In this document: positions 24,623 to 35,220 of the stretch, piece after piece
Numbering within the stretch: the stretch's first letter is position 1
Layout of the letters: each line of letters starts with the position of its first letter
NCBI GenBank assembly: GCA_037178855.1
Contig: JASJZC010000004.1
Location: forward strand, 6,014,001-6,078,000
Reading direction: 5' to 3'
Length of the DNA: 64,000 bases
From: Oscheius sp. JU75
Lineage: Eukaryota > Nematoda > Chromadorea > Rhabditida > Rhabditidae
Translations under genes and position numbers: made by a program
Notes under the pieces: generated by a model
What the model saw: the letters and a program-made list of their open reading frames with translations, nothing else
Database searches by the model: none
What the model was told of the DNA's origin: nothing

Positions 24623-25837
24623 TTAGGATGTTGTTTTCCAGTCAAAAAGTATCGAATTTTCTATTCCCACACCGTTTATTGCACCGCCTGAAGGACAAAC
24701 AACCAACAACACTGTTTTTGTCTCTTTTGATTTTGACACTAAATACTAGCTCTATTTGCATTAGCGTGTCTGTACCTTTTCCAGTATACCTTCTCGTGGA
24801 GTTCGGACAATATGAGAGACCATAGACGCATTTTTAGACACTACCCGAACTTAATTTCAAGCAGAATATAGGGAAAAGGGAACTACTAGACTATTAGAGT
24901 CTATTGACAGAATGACAAGATCGTAGAGACTTCTCCTGACAAAGATAGTCAGTTTATTCGACTTAAAGGGACAGTGATATTACGGGTGCATAGATGCACG
25001 GCGGAACGAGTTTTCAAATCGGGTCCCACTTCCCAGAAAGTCCATTTTGCATTTTTCGATGCTTCACATCCATTTTTATAACTTCTAAATGTGTTCTATC
25101 GACTCAACACCCGTAATGTCAGTGTTCCATCACGGCGTGTTAAGCGCGCCGCCACTTTTTCAAACCGGGCGCAAATGTCGCTCGTTTTCTCAAGTACAGT
25201 ATCCTACAGAAATCGTGGTTTAAGCCGGTTTTTGGCACAGAATACCGTATACCCTACATTAATCTAAAAAGAGGCTAGAGAACTAATTTCGAACTCCCGT
25301 CCTCGAAATAAGAAATTGGCGCGAAAAAAATTGGCGACGCCTTTTTGCATGAGCGTAACACGCCGTGCCATTAACGATACCCTGTCCGAAACAACGTCAA
25401 ACTCCAGACAGTCCTAGACAGGTTTTAAATCCTAAGCAAGCTTATTCTCAGTTCTTATTTACTCACAAAACCCTCCTCCTAGGTCCAGGACATGCCCAAA
25501 ACATCGCCCTAGAAATCTTATAGTGTCTCCAGCGAAAACAGACAACAGGGCCGAGAAAAACAGCCTATTTTCACCTCATAGAGTTACGAAATTCTAGCGT
25601 GTTGTTCCCAATTCGAAGCCTACGGTTCCGCTCCCCTTTTGACCAAGGAGCTTCCCATCCTCTTTTCCTAGAGTTACTCCAACTGGGCAATTAATAAACT
25701 TTTCTTTACTTTCTACACAAACAAAATTTTGCTTTCAACACTAGAAATTACTCCAACTTGAAGTTAGAAATATTTTAAAAAAAAGAATCGAAACTATTCC
25801 GCAGTAAAGCTAGTTTCCTCAGCTCGTGGTTACTAGA
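24623..25837. other. intergenic with inverted-repeat elements
   Basis: Divergent promoters of the zinc-finger gene (-) and PI4K2 (+) should lie here. The middle third is taken up by terminal inverted repeats (24968-25388). No coding gene is supported. Confidence 0.5.
24968..25388. mobile_element. composite MITE-like element with nested inverted repeats
   Basis: GGGACAGTGATATTACGGGT at the left pairs with the reverse complement of the stretch ending near 25129 (GGAACACTGACATTACGGGT), 17 of 20. A second pair, CACGGCGTGTTA near 25132 and TAACACGCCGTG near 25357, brackets the right half. The far right end, reversed, reads GGACAGGGTATCGTTAA and resembles the left end. It could be two adjacent elements or one with internal repeats. 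No coding capacity. Confidence 0.65.
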
Positions 25838-28434
25838 ATGTCCGTCCAGACTGAAGGTATCATTCGTTTAATCAGCAAAAAATGTCAAAACTCTAGGGAA
25901 GAAGCACCATTCGACTACTGAGAGTCTGTACCCGGAGACGCAGTTCAGCTCTATTGAGGACACCCAGGTCGAAGACTGCGCCTACATTGCCTCCACGAGG
26001 ATCACCAAGTGTAAGGAGGACGCCGAGTTCAACGACATCTTCCGTCGTGCTCAGGAGGCTATAGCCCAGGGCGTGGATCCGGAACTGATCGCGGCCGGCA
26101 GCAGTGGATCCTACTTTGTTCGCAGTGTTGACGGGACGAATCTGGCTGTATTTAAACCAAAAGATGAGGAACCATTCGCGGCACTGAATCCCAAATGGCC
26201 CAAGTTCTTCCAAGTGAGTACTGGGGAACAAATAGGAGGTTTGAGATGGGTCTTTGCCTCGGGAAAGGAACTAGAGATCTAAAAACCAACAAGTTCAGCT
26301 GAAGCCTCGTTGAGCTGCCGTGACAGAAACAACGTTCTCGCATACCTCCCAAACTGATTCGATTTGCCTTGCAAAGAGTAATTGCTGTCACAAAGTATCT
26401 GTGACAAATTGCCAATTAAGACTTCAGACCCATACATAGAGGCTTTAGGAAATTTAGAATTAAATTATTAGACTTCTACGGCTTGAAAATCTAGAGTGTG
26501 TCCCGCAAATTGCTATTCCGGTATTCAATTCCTGCGTAATTGATGGAAATATGACAAGCTATGTATGGAGATAGTACATAACGGAGAACCGAGATTTAGA
26601 TTCTGGGCAATCTTACGATACTGTGAGTACGAAGGGGGTGTAGGACTGTTAAAGTCTCTTTCATCTTCTCGAGTAGACGTCAAATATATTAAAAATCCAA
26701 TCTCACTGATCCCTTATCCTGTCCCGTCTCTGTCAGAGCATGTATTTCAGTGGCTACCTATCGGAGACTGGCGGCAGGCGACCCTTACTTGCTACTAACC
26801 ACTGACTATTTAAAAGCAAGACTTCTGGAATGTCGTCTTGCCTAGGAGAGGCTAGGGAACCGAGTGCTCACATAATGAATGATTCTTTGAATAAGAAGAA
26901 GTTTTAGCATGGCGGAACCTTTGAACCAACCACCTTTTCCCATTTTCCATGTACAATCCAGTCTAATTTGACGCCTGTCTAGAGGTCTGACTTGTGCTAA
27001 AAGAGGGACTTTTCATTAAACGACTGGTTCAAAAACTTAGGTAAACAGACTCATTTGTGGTATGCATACATAGGATACTCTTTTTTAACCGGATTCATCG
27101 ACTTTGGTATGTCGTAACCCTTTAAGGAGCAAGATTATGGGTCAAACGAGCTTCTAATAGACATTACAAGGGACCTTGAAAGACATATCCAAGCCCTCAA
27201 ACTCTCTACGATTCAATGACCAAACTCTTCCAGCGCGTTCTGTGCTTCTGCTGCTTCGGACGAGCCTGCCTGATCCCGAACAGCGGCTACCTATCGGAGA
27301 CTGGCGCGAGTATCGTCGACGCTGCTCTCGGCCTCAACATTGTTCCCAAGACGCGTGTAGTAAAGCTTGCCAGTCCGGCCTTCTTCTACACTCGATGCTG
27401 CGGCATGAAGGAGGAAATCCGTCCGAAGGAAGGCAGCTTCCAACTGTTCGTCAGCGGCTACGAGAGCGCCTATGCCGTCTTCGCGCGCTGGGAATACGAC
27501 ACGAAGCTGCTGAGCAAAGAAGAGGACAAGAAGTTTACGGTGCAGTTCCAAATGATGTGCGTACTGGACTACGTGATTCGAAATACCGACCGTCATCTGG
27601 ACAACGTGCTCATCAGGTAAGTAGGCTACTCAAGAAACTCTAAATAGCTTATCCACATTCCTTTCTCTAGCTATGAGCTGTTTTTCCGAAACTGGCGAAA
27701 CTGCCAGAAAACCGGGATTTCTTCGGTTTTGACCAAAGCGATGGACATAAAAGTTACTCAAAGAACTCGCAAATGAAAAGTGACTTCGAGTAACTACAAC
27801 ATCGTAGAATGTTAGTTGAAAATATCTGAAAGCAGGTTTCAGAGACACATCACCATTAGGATTCATTAGAAGAGTCATCTAGACTACTTCCTAAAACTCA
27901 TTTCCTACCAAAGTCTGAGAGAAGACAACAACAAGACGTCTTAGACGCTATTTCCTATCAAATATCCCCTTTTCCAGACACGTCCCGGGCAAAGTACTCG
28001 AGCTGGCCGCCATCGACAACGGTCTGGCCTTCCCGATCAAGCACCCGGAGTCTGTGAGTCGCCTTCGGACCTATCCGTTCCGCTGGGCCGACCTGCAATG
28101 GGCCAAGCGTCCTTTCGATTCGGATCTACGATCTCATCTGCTTGAGCTGCTCACGCCGCGCTTTGTTCATGGTCTCTGCCGCGAGCTCAAGGCCCTCTTC
28201 CGCCATCAAATTGGCAGCAACCGGATTCTCGTCTTCAGTCAGCTTCGCGTCGTCCGTGGACAGATCTACAATCTGCGTCAGGCACTCCAGGTTGGTGAGA
28301 CGGCGGCCGAAATGACGCAGAGGGAGCCCGTCCTGCTGAGTCGAAACTACAGGAAACAGGTGCCGGACACGGAGGAATGGATGCGCTGGTTCAGAATGCG
28401 ATCCATCGATACCACGGACAGAGCTTGCTGCTAG
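25838..28434 (+). CDS. PI4K2: phosphatidylinositol 4-kinase type II
   Basis: Makes phosphatidylinositol 4-phosphate on Golgi and endosomal membranes. Exons: 25838-25856, 25897-26213, 27234-27616, 27978-28434; all in frame, 391 aa. Visible landmarks: glycine loop GSSGSYF (about 74-80), ATP lysine in AVFKPKDEEP (Lys 93), a palmitoylated-cysteine-type motif CFCCFGRAC (116-124), catalytic Asp 231 in RNTDRHLDNVL, and the metal-binding AIDNG (Asp 253). The family motif GYLSETGAS follows the cysteine cluster. The N terminus is short compared with human PI4K2A, lacking its proline-rich part. Intron 2 is long (1,020 nt) and contains a 26-nt copy of part of exon 3. The tiny first exon (19 nt) is supported by phase and good splice sites. 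Confidence 0.94.
26748..26773 (+). repeat. intronic copy of a PI4K2 exon 3 segment
   Basis: These 26 bases match 27281-27306 of exon 3 at 25 positions. The copy starts right behind a TATTTCAG, so it looks like an exon start, but sequence beyond it does not continue to match. Confidence 0.75.
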
Positions 28435-28699
28435 GGCAGTTTTCTTCATCTCTCTCCCTTTCTTTGAGAACAGACGTGTTGATAAACTACTATTAAAAAA
28501 AAACTCTATAGGCGTGATTTTGAAGACAAAGAGCAGGATATACTGTCAAGGAAATACTGAAAGATGAGAAGAAAAGGTCTGAAGGGCTAGAAAATAGAAA
28601 GAAGAGGTGTTTGAAAAATGTATGGGACAAGAAAAAGAAAATCCCGAGTAAATATCACTTAGCCCCATTACTTAATGCTTACCGTGGAGATTGGGAGGT

Positions 28700-29759
28700 T
28701 TAATGACAAAGGTACAACCGAGAATGACCCCTAGAAAGGATATGGGATGAAAAAATCTGTTCAGACGACTAGGACCCATGTTTTTAGGTGGCAACTTTTT
28801 GGAAAGTGCTATCTTTTGCCTTTTTGTAAGAAGAAAGTCAACAAAAAAACCAACCTGAAGCACTCCTCCGAGAAGTGATCTGTACAGATACATCCCTGAC
28901 TCGTGACACTAAAGCCCGTGTTCGCCTTCATGCGGAGAATTTCCTGAACAATGTCAAATTTTCTAACCGAAACACCCGACTAACGCTATATTTGAAGCCC
29001 AGGGCGCTTCCCCACAGCCGTCGCCTGTCCAAATCGTCCGGAAAGTTGAGATAGAGCTCGTCGCCTTCGATCTTTCGCTGGCAGGCAATGCAAACTGGTT
29101 CTTTTTCGACGTAACGGGACTGAATTCGGGATCAAAGCGTACAAAATAGGACTTACAGCAACAGGCATCTCGTTCTGGTAGCAGATCCTCATCTTGTCGT
29201 CTTTTCCCCATTTCACGAAGAAGTTATAACCAGCCGGGGAGGTGCTGGTGACTCTGGCCATCACCTGGACGTTCAAATCTGGCGGCAGGCTTGAGTAAAT
29301 TCGTTCCACGGTGCTTTCTGAAGATTCAGGCTTGAAAAATTGGGCAGTGACCAACTTTTGGGACTCTCGAGCGACGTTTTCACGGCCTCTTCTCCAACTT
29401 TGGCGTTTTTAGGCAGCACAAACTGGTTTTCCACGTCTTCTGTCTAAAAACGGGAAACAATGGACAACAGCTAGAAAAAAAGTACCTTTTCATCGTCTTT
29501 TTTGACAGAAGAGACCAGCTCCTCATCCAGATCACTTATGTGGGCCTTGTCTGTGAGCTCTTTTGTCTAAAAATTAGTCAAAATGCTGGAAAAAAAAAAC
29601 TCGGACCTTTGGAGCATTATTTTCAGCTGGAGCAGCTTCCTTCTGCCTCAAGAGACAACTGTCGGCCTTCTCGACGTGTTCCGAAGCGACAGAATCGGTC
29701 TCGGGTTCGAGAACGGGCTCCTTTTCCGTCTTGCCCGCTTCGGTTGTTTCTTCGCTCAT
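28700..29759 (-). CDS. protein with C-terminal THAP-type zinc finger (about 245 aa)
   Basis: Exons in coding order: 29759-29607, 29566-29486, 29443-29356, 29317-29157, 29119-28985, 28943-28855, 28730-28700; all joints keep frame. The first third is acidic and low-complexity. From about residue 167 a THAP-type finger is visible: CIAC, an invariant-type Pro in LNFPDD, Trp in RRRLWGSALG, and C-x2-H in CTDHF, followed by SEECF. THAP domains bind DNA in a sequence-specific way, so a nuclear role is likely. The usual ending of the fold (a conserved AVPTIF-like box) is missing; the short last exon adds only GHSRLYLCH. That last exon is uncertain, and another reading frame there (ending IKPPNLHG) cannot be excluded. 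The ATG follows TTTTTCAG directly, consistent with trans-splicing. Confidence 0.72.
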
Positions 29760-30452
29760 CTGAAAAACTGTTTATAGTTTTGTAAGGAAAAAGAGGTGAG
29801 AGAGAGTTATGGGAAACAGAAAAGCAGTCACAAAAACCATCTGCATCGATGGGCATTCGCCATAATGAGGAGACTGGGTCCTAGCGCGATAGCTGGACAT
29901 AGGGCCTCGAAACATCTCGACCCTCGTTTGAGTCTGCCATTCAAAGAGCCTAGCACATTAGCTTCTTTCTTCTACTTTTGCTCTTTTCTCGTATCTCTCG
30001 TCTTTCACATGCTTTACACGCAAAAGAGATATTTTCAGCAGGGAAGACTAGCAAAACGTGAAGGAAAATATTAATCGGGGATCTTTAAAATATAAGGAGC
30101 TGTCTCTCCGTTCGTCTAACAGTCGGAAGAGATCGTGCTTTAAATAAAAATCGTCTTTGAACTCCCGGCAAAATTCCCCGTACTTTTTGAAACTACAGTA
30201 CTTTGAACGGTAGAATTGGCGCGAATACGTCAGTCTAAGTTTTATTTTTGATATCCTTGTTTTCTCTTGCTATCCTTATTTCTCACCTTTTTTCGACCAA
30301 AACTATAGTATTAGCTTTGTGTAATATAGAGGGTAGCGACCAGCTACTGTTTCAGTCGTTTATGCAAAGAAAAACGGTCTAAAATCGTGTTCCCAACCTC
30401 CTTCTCTTCTTCAAACTTTATCATCAAAAAAATTCGATGAAAATCGGTTCAG
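29760..30452. other. divergent promoter region between the THAP gene and CCT6
   Basis: The genes start at 29759 (-) and 30453 (+). The sequence is AT-rich with no further gene. A motif CTACAGTAC and a CG-rich GGCGCGAATACG lie near 30195-30225; their role is unknown. Confidence 0.4.
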
Positions 30453-33400
30453 ATGGCCTCAATTCAAGTATTGAACCCCAAGGCCGAGCTGGCTAGACAT
30501 GCTGCCGCTCTCGAGCTGAACATCAGCGGTGCTCGTGGCCTACAGGAGGTCATGCGATCCAACTTGGGACCCAAGGGTACCCTAAAGATGTAAGTAATGC
30601 CTCCTACCTATTTTTACCGATAGTATCATAAAAATTAGATATTTTTCCTAATTTTAGGCTCGTATCGGGCGCCGGAGACATTAAGCTGACGAAGGACGGC
30701 AATGTGCTGCTTCACGAAATGCACATCCAGCATCCGACGGCTTCGATGATCGCCAAGGCCTCGACGGCCCAGGATGACGTGACAGGAGACGGCACGACCT
30801 CGACAGTGCTCCTGATCGGCGAGCTGCTGAAGCAGGCTGAAACCTACGTCCTGGAGGGCGTCCATCCGCGTCTCATCACCGAGGGATTCGAGTGGGCCAA
30901 CGCCAAGGTCCTCCAGTTCTTGGAGAACTTCAAGGAGAAGGTTATTTATCGCTTTTTATCCTAATTTGTCTCTTATGTAAGCTGAAATATTTGCCAGGAG
31001 AGCTAGATCAACTTTTTCCACGTAGCGCAGCCGGTTAAATTGTCGATTGTTGCACAATAGGTTCTGGGTTCAATTCCCATTCAAGTCAAAATTTTTAGCG
31101 TCCGGTAAAACCCTCCATTAATACTTTTGTTGTGTGAATTTGGTCATTTTAGGCTACTTTTATCTGTTTCAAGGCTCCCAGCACGACTTTTACCACATAG
31201 CGCAGTCGGTAAGAGCGGAATCGGTCCTAAAGCTTGACAAAATTTTCTGCTCAATAAATCTAGTCAAAGGCTCCTTGTTGCTACGCCGCAGCTCCAAGTT
31301 CCGCTTTTTTTTGCATAGTGCATTCGGTTAGAGTACCCATTATGAATCTGAAGGTCCGTGTTCGGATCCAAAGTGATAACGTTACCTATTTTTTGCGAAA
31401 ACACTCGAGAACATGTTTTTTCCCGCTTAGCCATCTCAAATCTCCCGATTTCCAGGTAGAAATCAACCGCGAGACGCTCATCGACGTGGCCAGGACCTCG
31501 CTGCGCACGAAGCTCCATCACAAGTTGGCCGATCACATCACAGAATGCGTGGTGGACGCCATCTTGGCCATCCAGACTGGCTCTGAGGCTCCCGATCTCC
31601 ATATGGTCGAGAAGATGGAGATGCAGCACGAGTCGGACATGGATACGCAGCTGGTCCGAGGACTCGTTTTGGACCATGGAGCCCGTCATCCGGATATGCC
31701 GAAGCACGTCGAGAATGCCTACATTCTCACTTGCAATGTTTCCTTGGAATACGAGAAGACGTAAGTTTCTTGGCTGTGTTTTTTGAGTAAGAAAACGTTC
31801 ATCATACTAAACGGCAATCTAAATCAACATCTATTTTAAATTGTCCTCGCGTCTCTGTCTGTCTGAAGCCAATATTGCCAATTAGTGTGCACTATTTTGT
31901 GCGCACACTAATTGTTTGCAAGTCAAGTCAGTACGGGAGATACCTTCTTTGGGAGGACGTTGCTTCTGTCATGGTAGCTCGACTGGCGCGGAAAATGCGA
32001 ACAGGACGAAGTGAGAGAGAAGGACCAGTACAGGCTGACAGAAGGGAATAGAAACCGGGCAAAGTTCAAAGGTATCAGAGGATATAACTGTCATTGTGCT
32101 CCCCAGGGACGATAGCAATACTTGGACAGGCAGTTGGGTCGAGAAATCGGAAAAATGGGTTCAAAGAGTGAAAGGGAAGTGGGTTTGAGGGATAGAAAGT
32201 GGAGTCAAAGAGTGGGAAGTGGATTTCACTGATTAGAAATGGTCATTAGCAATCGTTTTTGCTGGGGAAAGGACAAGGTAGATATGCCTCAAGGTGCGCA
32301 ACAAGTTAGGCTACCGCCCCGAAGGGGCGGCGGCCTAACTTGTCTCCTAAAACTCTAAAATAACGCTATTCTTTCAGCGAGGTCAACTCGGGACTCTTCT
32401 ACAAAACAGCTGCTGAACGTGAAAAGCTCCTGGCTGCCGAGCGCGAGTTCATTACCCGTCGTGTCCACAAGATCATCGAGCTCAAGAACAAGGTATCACT
32501 TAATTCTTTCTATACCTTTTCCGCCTTTTGCGAACCTAAAAAACTTCTTAAACTTTAGGTCTGCGCTGGCGACGAGAAGAAGGGCTTTGTCGTAATCAAC
32601 CAGAAGGGAATTGACCCCCCGAGCCTGGATCTCCTGGCTTCTGAGGGCATCTTGGCTCTTCGACGAGCCAAGAGACGCAATATGGAGCGTCTGCAGCTGG
32701 CCGTTGGAGGCGAAGCTGTTAATTCCGTCGATGATCTGACCCCAGAGGCCCTCGGATGGGCTGGACTTGTCTACGAGCACACCCTGGTCCGTTTTGGCTC
32801 GTAAACTCGGAAAAATGTGTGGGTTTTAGGGAGAGGACAAGTACACGTTTGTGGAGAACTGCAAGGACCCAAAATCCGTGACCCTGCTGATCAAGGGACC
32901 CAACAAACACACAATCACCCAGATCAAGGACGCCATTCATGACGGACTTCGTTCCGTCTTCAATGCCATTGAAGACAGTGAGTACTTTTTTTAGTTTTCA
33001 TTGGAAAATGACCAAGGGTATGCTCAAAAGATTCTATTCATCTTTAAATTTGAACGCAACCGTTTGCGCGATGATAAGGCGGTAATGGCGACCTACAGTA
33101 CCCCCACAAGGTTTTCAGTTCGTTAGAAGTTTTACGCGAACTTTGTACAACTGTTTTTGCGCATTTCTAACGTTCGCCAGCCGGACGTACGACACAATAG
33201 CGGTAGATATTGAAGCTGTGAAAGTGTTTGAAATTGACCAAATGCTCCATATGGAAGTTACGATTCTTGTTGAGTTGTCACCGTTGGAAAACGGGAATTG
33301 GTTCCTGAAAAAATTGGTCTACAGACATGTGCTCAGATACAGACAGGGTTCTCCATCTTTTTTTTAATTTCCCCTCTTTCAGAAGCCCTTCTCCCGGGAG

Positions 33401-34488
33401 CTGGAGCCTTCGAGGTGGCCGCCTATTGCATGCTGCAGAAGGAGATGAATCAGCTGAAGGGACGGGCCAAGCTCGGAGCCCAGGCCTACGCCAACGCCCT
33501 GCTCATTGTGCCGAAGACACTGGCCATGAACAGCGGCTACGATGCCCAGGAGGCAATTGTGAAGCTGACCGAGCAGCGACAGGCCGCCGAAGATATTCCT
33601 GTAGGACTCGACTTGGCCAGTGGAGAAGCCTACCAGCCGTTGGTAAGTATTTTTGCATTGGAACATGGTCTAGTCGTGATGATACGGGAGGGAATTCAGC
33701 GCCTGTCTTTTCCAACCTAACTTCTCCCTATTAACAGGGTTCTCTTATGCAATTCCCGTCAGCCTTTTCCATGTCTATCGCTGTCAAGTTGTCCAAATTA
33801 GTTTTTAAGCGTCTTCTCCAATATGTAGCGATCTTGGTTTGTTGTCGTGTTTTTTTTTCAAACTGTTCTTCTGAAACGATTTCCGGTCGGTAAAGTTATC
33901 TTGTCGTGCAGCCCTAGCAGTCTATTCAATCACTCGTAGCCAGTTAGTTTTCAATCTGACTCTGTCCCAACTCATTCTTAAAAGCCTTCTTTCCACCTAT
34001 TGTTGCCAATATTCAGTGAAAGACTGCCATCTCCAATTGGAGAAAAGAGCAAATTTAACATAGTGACATAAATACTCAATGCTCCAGGAGTCTCAAGCTG
34101 ACTATTTGTCACCTCTTCATCTTGTTTTCGTTGAATCTTTATGCTCACCGAAAGAGACAAGTTTCTATCAGAATCAACGCCAGAAAATATGTGAAAAGAG
34201 ATTCCAGGTTTTAAGGCGCTTAAAGGAAGCATAAGGAACATCCGGAATCAATTTGTGCTGTTTTGCTAGAAGTGCTATTACAGATTGTCAAAGTGATGGA
34301 ACCACTGAAACTTTAAAGCTTTTGTCTAATTGTCATTTTTTCAGGGTGTCTGGGACAATGTGATTGTGAAGAGAAACAGTCTCTCCTCTGCCACGGTCCT
34401 CGCCTGCAATCTGCTCCTCGTCGACGAGGTCATGCGAGCTGGAATGACGAATCTCAAGTCGGGCAACAATCCCATTGCCGATGCCTAA
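30453..34488 (+). CDS. cct-6: chaperonin-containing TCP-1 subunit zeta (CCT6)
   Basis: One of eight subunits of the cytosolic chaperonin that folds actin and tubulin. Exons: 30453-30589, 30658-30940, 31456-31760, 32378-32492, 32559-32786, 32830-32977, 33383-33642, 34345-34488; all in frame, 539 aa. The N terminus [20 protein letters not shown] and the later [20 protein letters not shown] are nearly identical to C. elegans CCT-6. The nucleotide-binding GDGTTS and the [10 protein letters not shown] loop are intact. The C terminus ([14 protein letters not shown]) differs from C. elegans. The ATG directly follows GGTTCAG, likely a trans-splice acceptor. Introns 2, 3, 6 and 7 are long (515, 617, 405, 702 nt); intron 2 has three tRNA-like elements and intron 3 two strong hairpins. 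Confidence 0.97.
31018..31085 (+). repeat. tRNA-like element 1 in CCT6 intron 2
   Basis: A-box-like TAGCGCAGCCGG, a small central hairpin ATTGT-TGC-ACAAT, and a T-arm TGGG-TTCAATT-CCCA. There is no matching acceptor stem. Confidence 0.55.
31195..31222 (+). repeat. tRNA-like element 2 (5' half) in CCT6 intron 2
   Basis: A clean A-box-type stretch TAGCGCAGTCGGTAAGAGCG preceded by CCACA, as in element 1. No T-arm is recognisable after it. Confidence 0.45.
31313..31375 (+). repeat. tRNA-like element 3 in CCT6 intron 2
   Basis: ATAGTGCATTCGGTTAGAGT resembles an A-box and GGTCCGTGTTCGGATCC a B-box, spaced as in a tRNA. Stems are degenerate. Confidence 0.5.
31880..31913. repeat. hairpin in CCT6 intron 3
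   Basis: AATTAGTGTG pairs with CACACTAATT across a 14-nt loop. The ten-base stem is perfect. Confidence 0.8.
32302..32342. repeat. strong GC-rich hairpin in CCT6 intron 3
   Basis: CAAGTTAGGC and CCGCCCC pair with GGGGCGG and GCCTAACTTG around a GAA loop, with a small 2-nt internal mismatch. It is one of the most stable fold-backs in the window. Confidence 0.85.
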
Positions 34489-34649
34489 TATCCGAGTGAT
34501 TTGTCGTGCTTTTTTTCTCTCTCTCTCTCTCAACATACTTTTTGATCCTCGCGCTTTGACTCCCTGTTAGCTTTTACCATGTTTTTTTTTCAAGTTGTTT
34601 GCTTCCGAAAAAATTGTTGCCTCGTTTACATTTTTGCCCAACTTTTTGC

Positions 34650-34655
34650 AATAAA
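34650..34655 (+). terminator. poly(A) signal of CCT6
   Basis: AATAAA lies 162 bases after the CCT6 stop, followed by a run of A. Confidence 0.6.
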
Positions 34656-34735
34656 AAAGCTTTTGAAAAGTTAGGAGTTATTATTGGACGGGAGGGAGAA
34701 GAAACCAAGGGTGATCGTCCATCATGGCTTGGTGG

Positions 34736-35220
34736 AGAATCCCAAGAGAGGGTGAGAGATAGGGTAAGGAGTGACAGACAGGGTAAGAGAGAGATAGACG
34801 GGGAAATAATAATAAAAGGGAGAGAAATAGGGACAGTGAATGAGATAGAGACAGCGAAAGAGAGATAAGTACAGAAACAGATAGTGAGGCTGTGAGTGGG
34901 AGGGGTGTGGGGAGACACATAAAAACTGAGAGAAAGAGATAGGGACAGTGAAAGAGATTGTGAGAGAGAGAGAGAGAGAGAGACAGAGTAGCCTTCAGCC
35001 TATTGGGATCCCTTCTTTTTCCCATGCTTCTTGCGTTCGTCCCCTCACCCTCTCTCTCTTTTTCTCTCTCGTGGGGGCCATCGATCGTCACCGACCAGCC
35101 TCTCGCCACAAGCCTAGGCTTTATATAACCGGGAAGCCGGAGACAGCCATGAACGGTTTTAGCCTCTCTGTCTCTCTCCCTCTCACTATCTCTCTCTCTC
35201 TCTCTTTGCTCTATGAATGC
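34736..35220. repeat. GA-rich then CT-rich low-complexity block
   Basis: Imperfect GAGAGA tracts (34750-34985, with a pure run near 34962-34981) and CTCTCT tracts (35047-35070, 35163-35207) flank a more complex 150-bp core. The opposite orientation could let the flanks fold back. Confidence 0.75.

Noticed and set aside
27176-27643. 155-codon alternate-frame ORF over PI4K2 exon 3
   Set aside because: Shadow of the real exon; the PI4K2 frame has all catalytic motifs.
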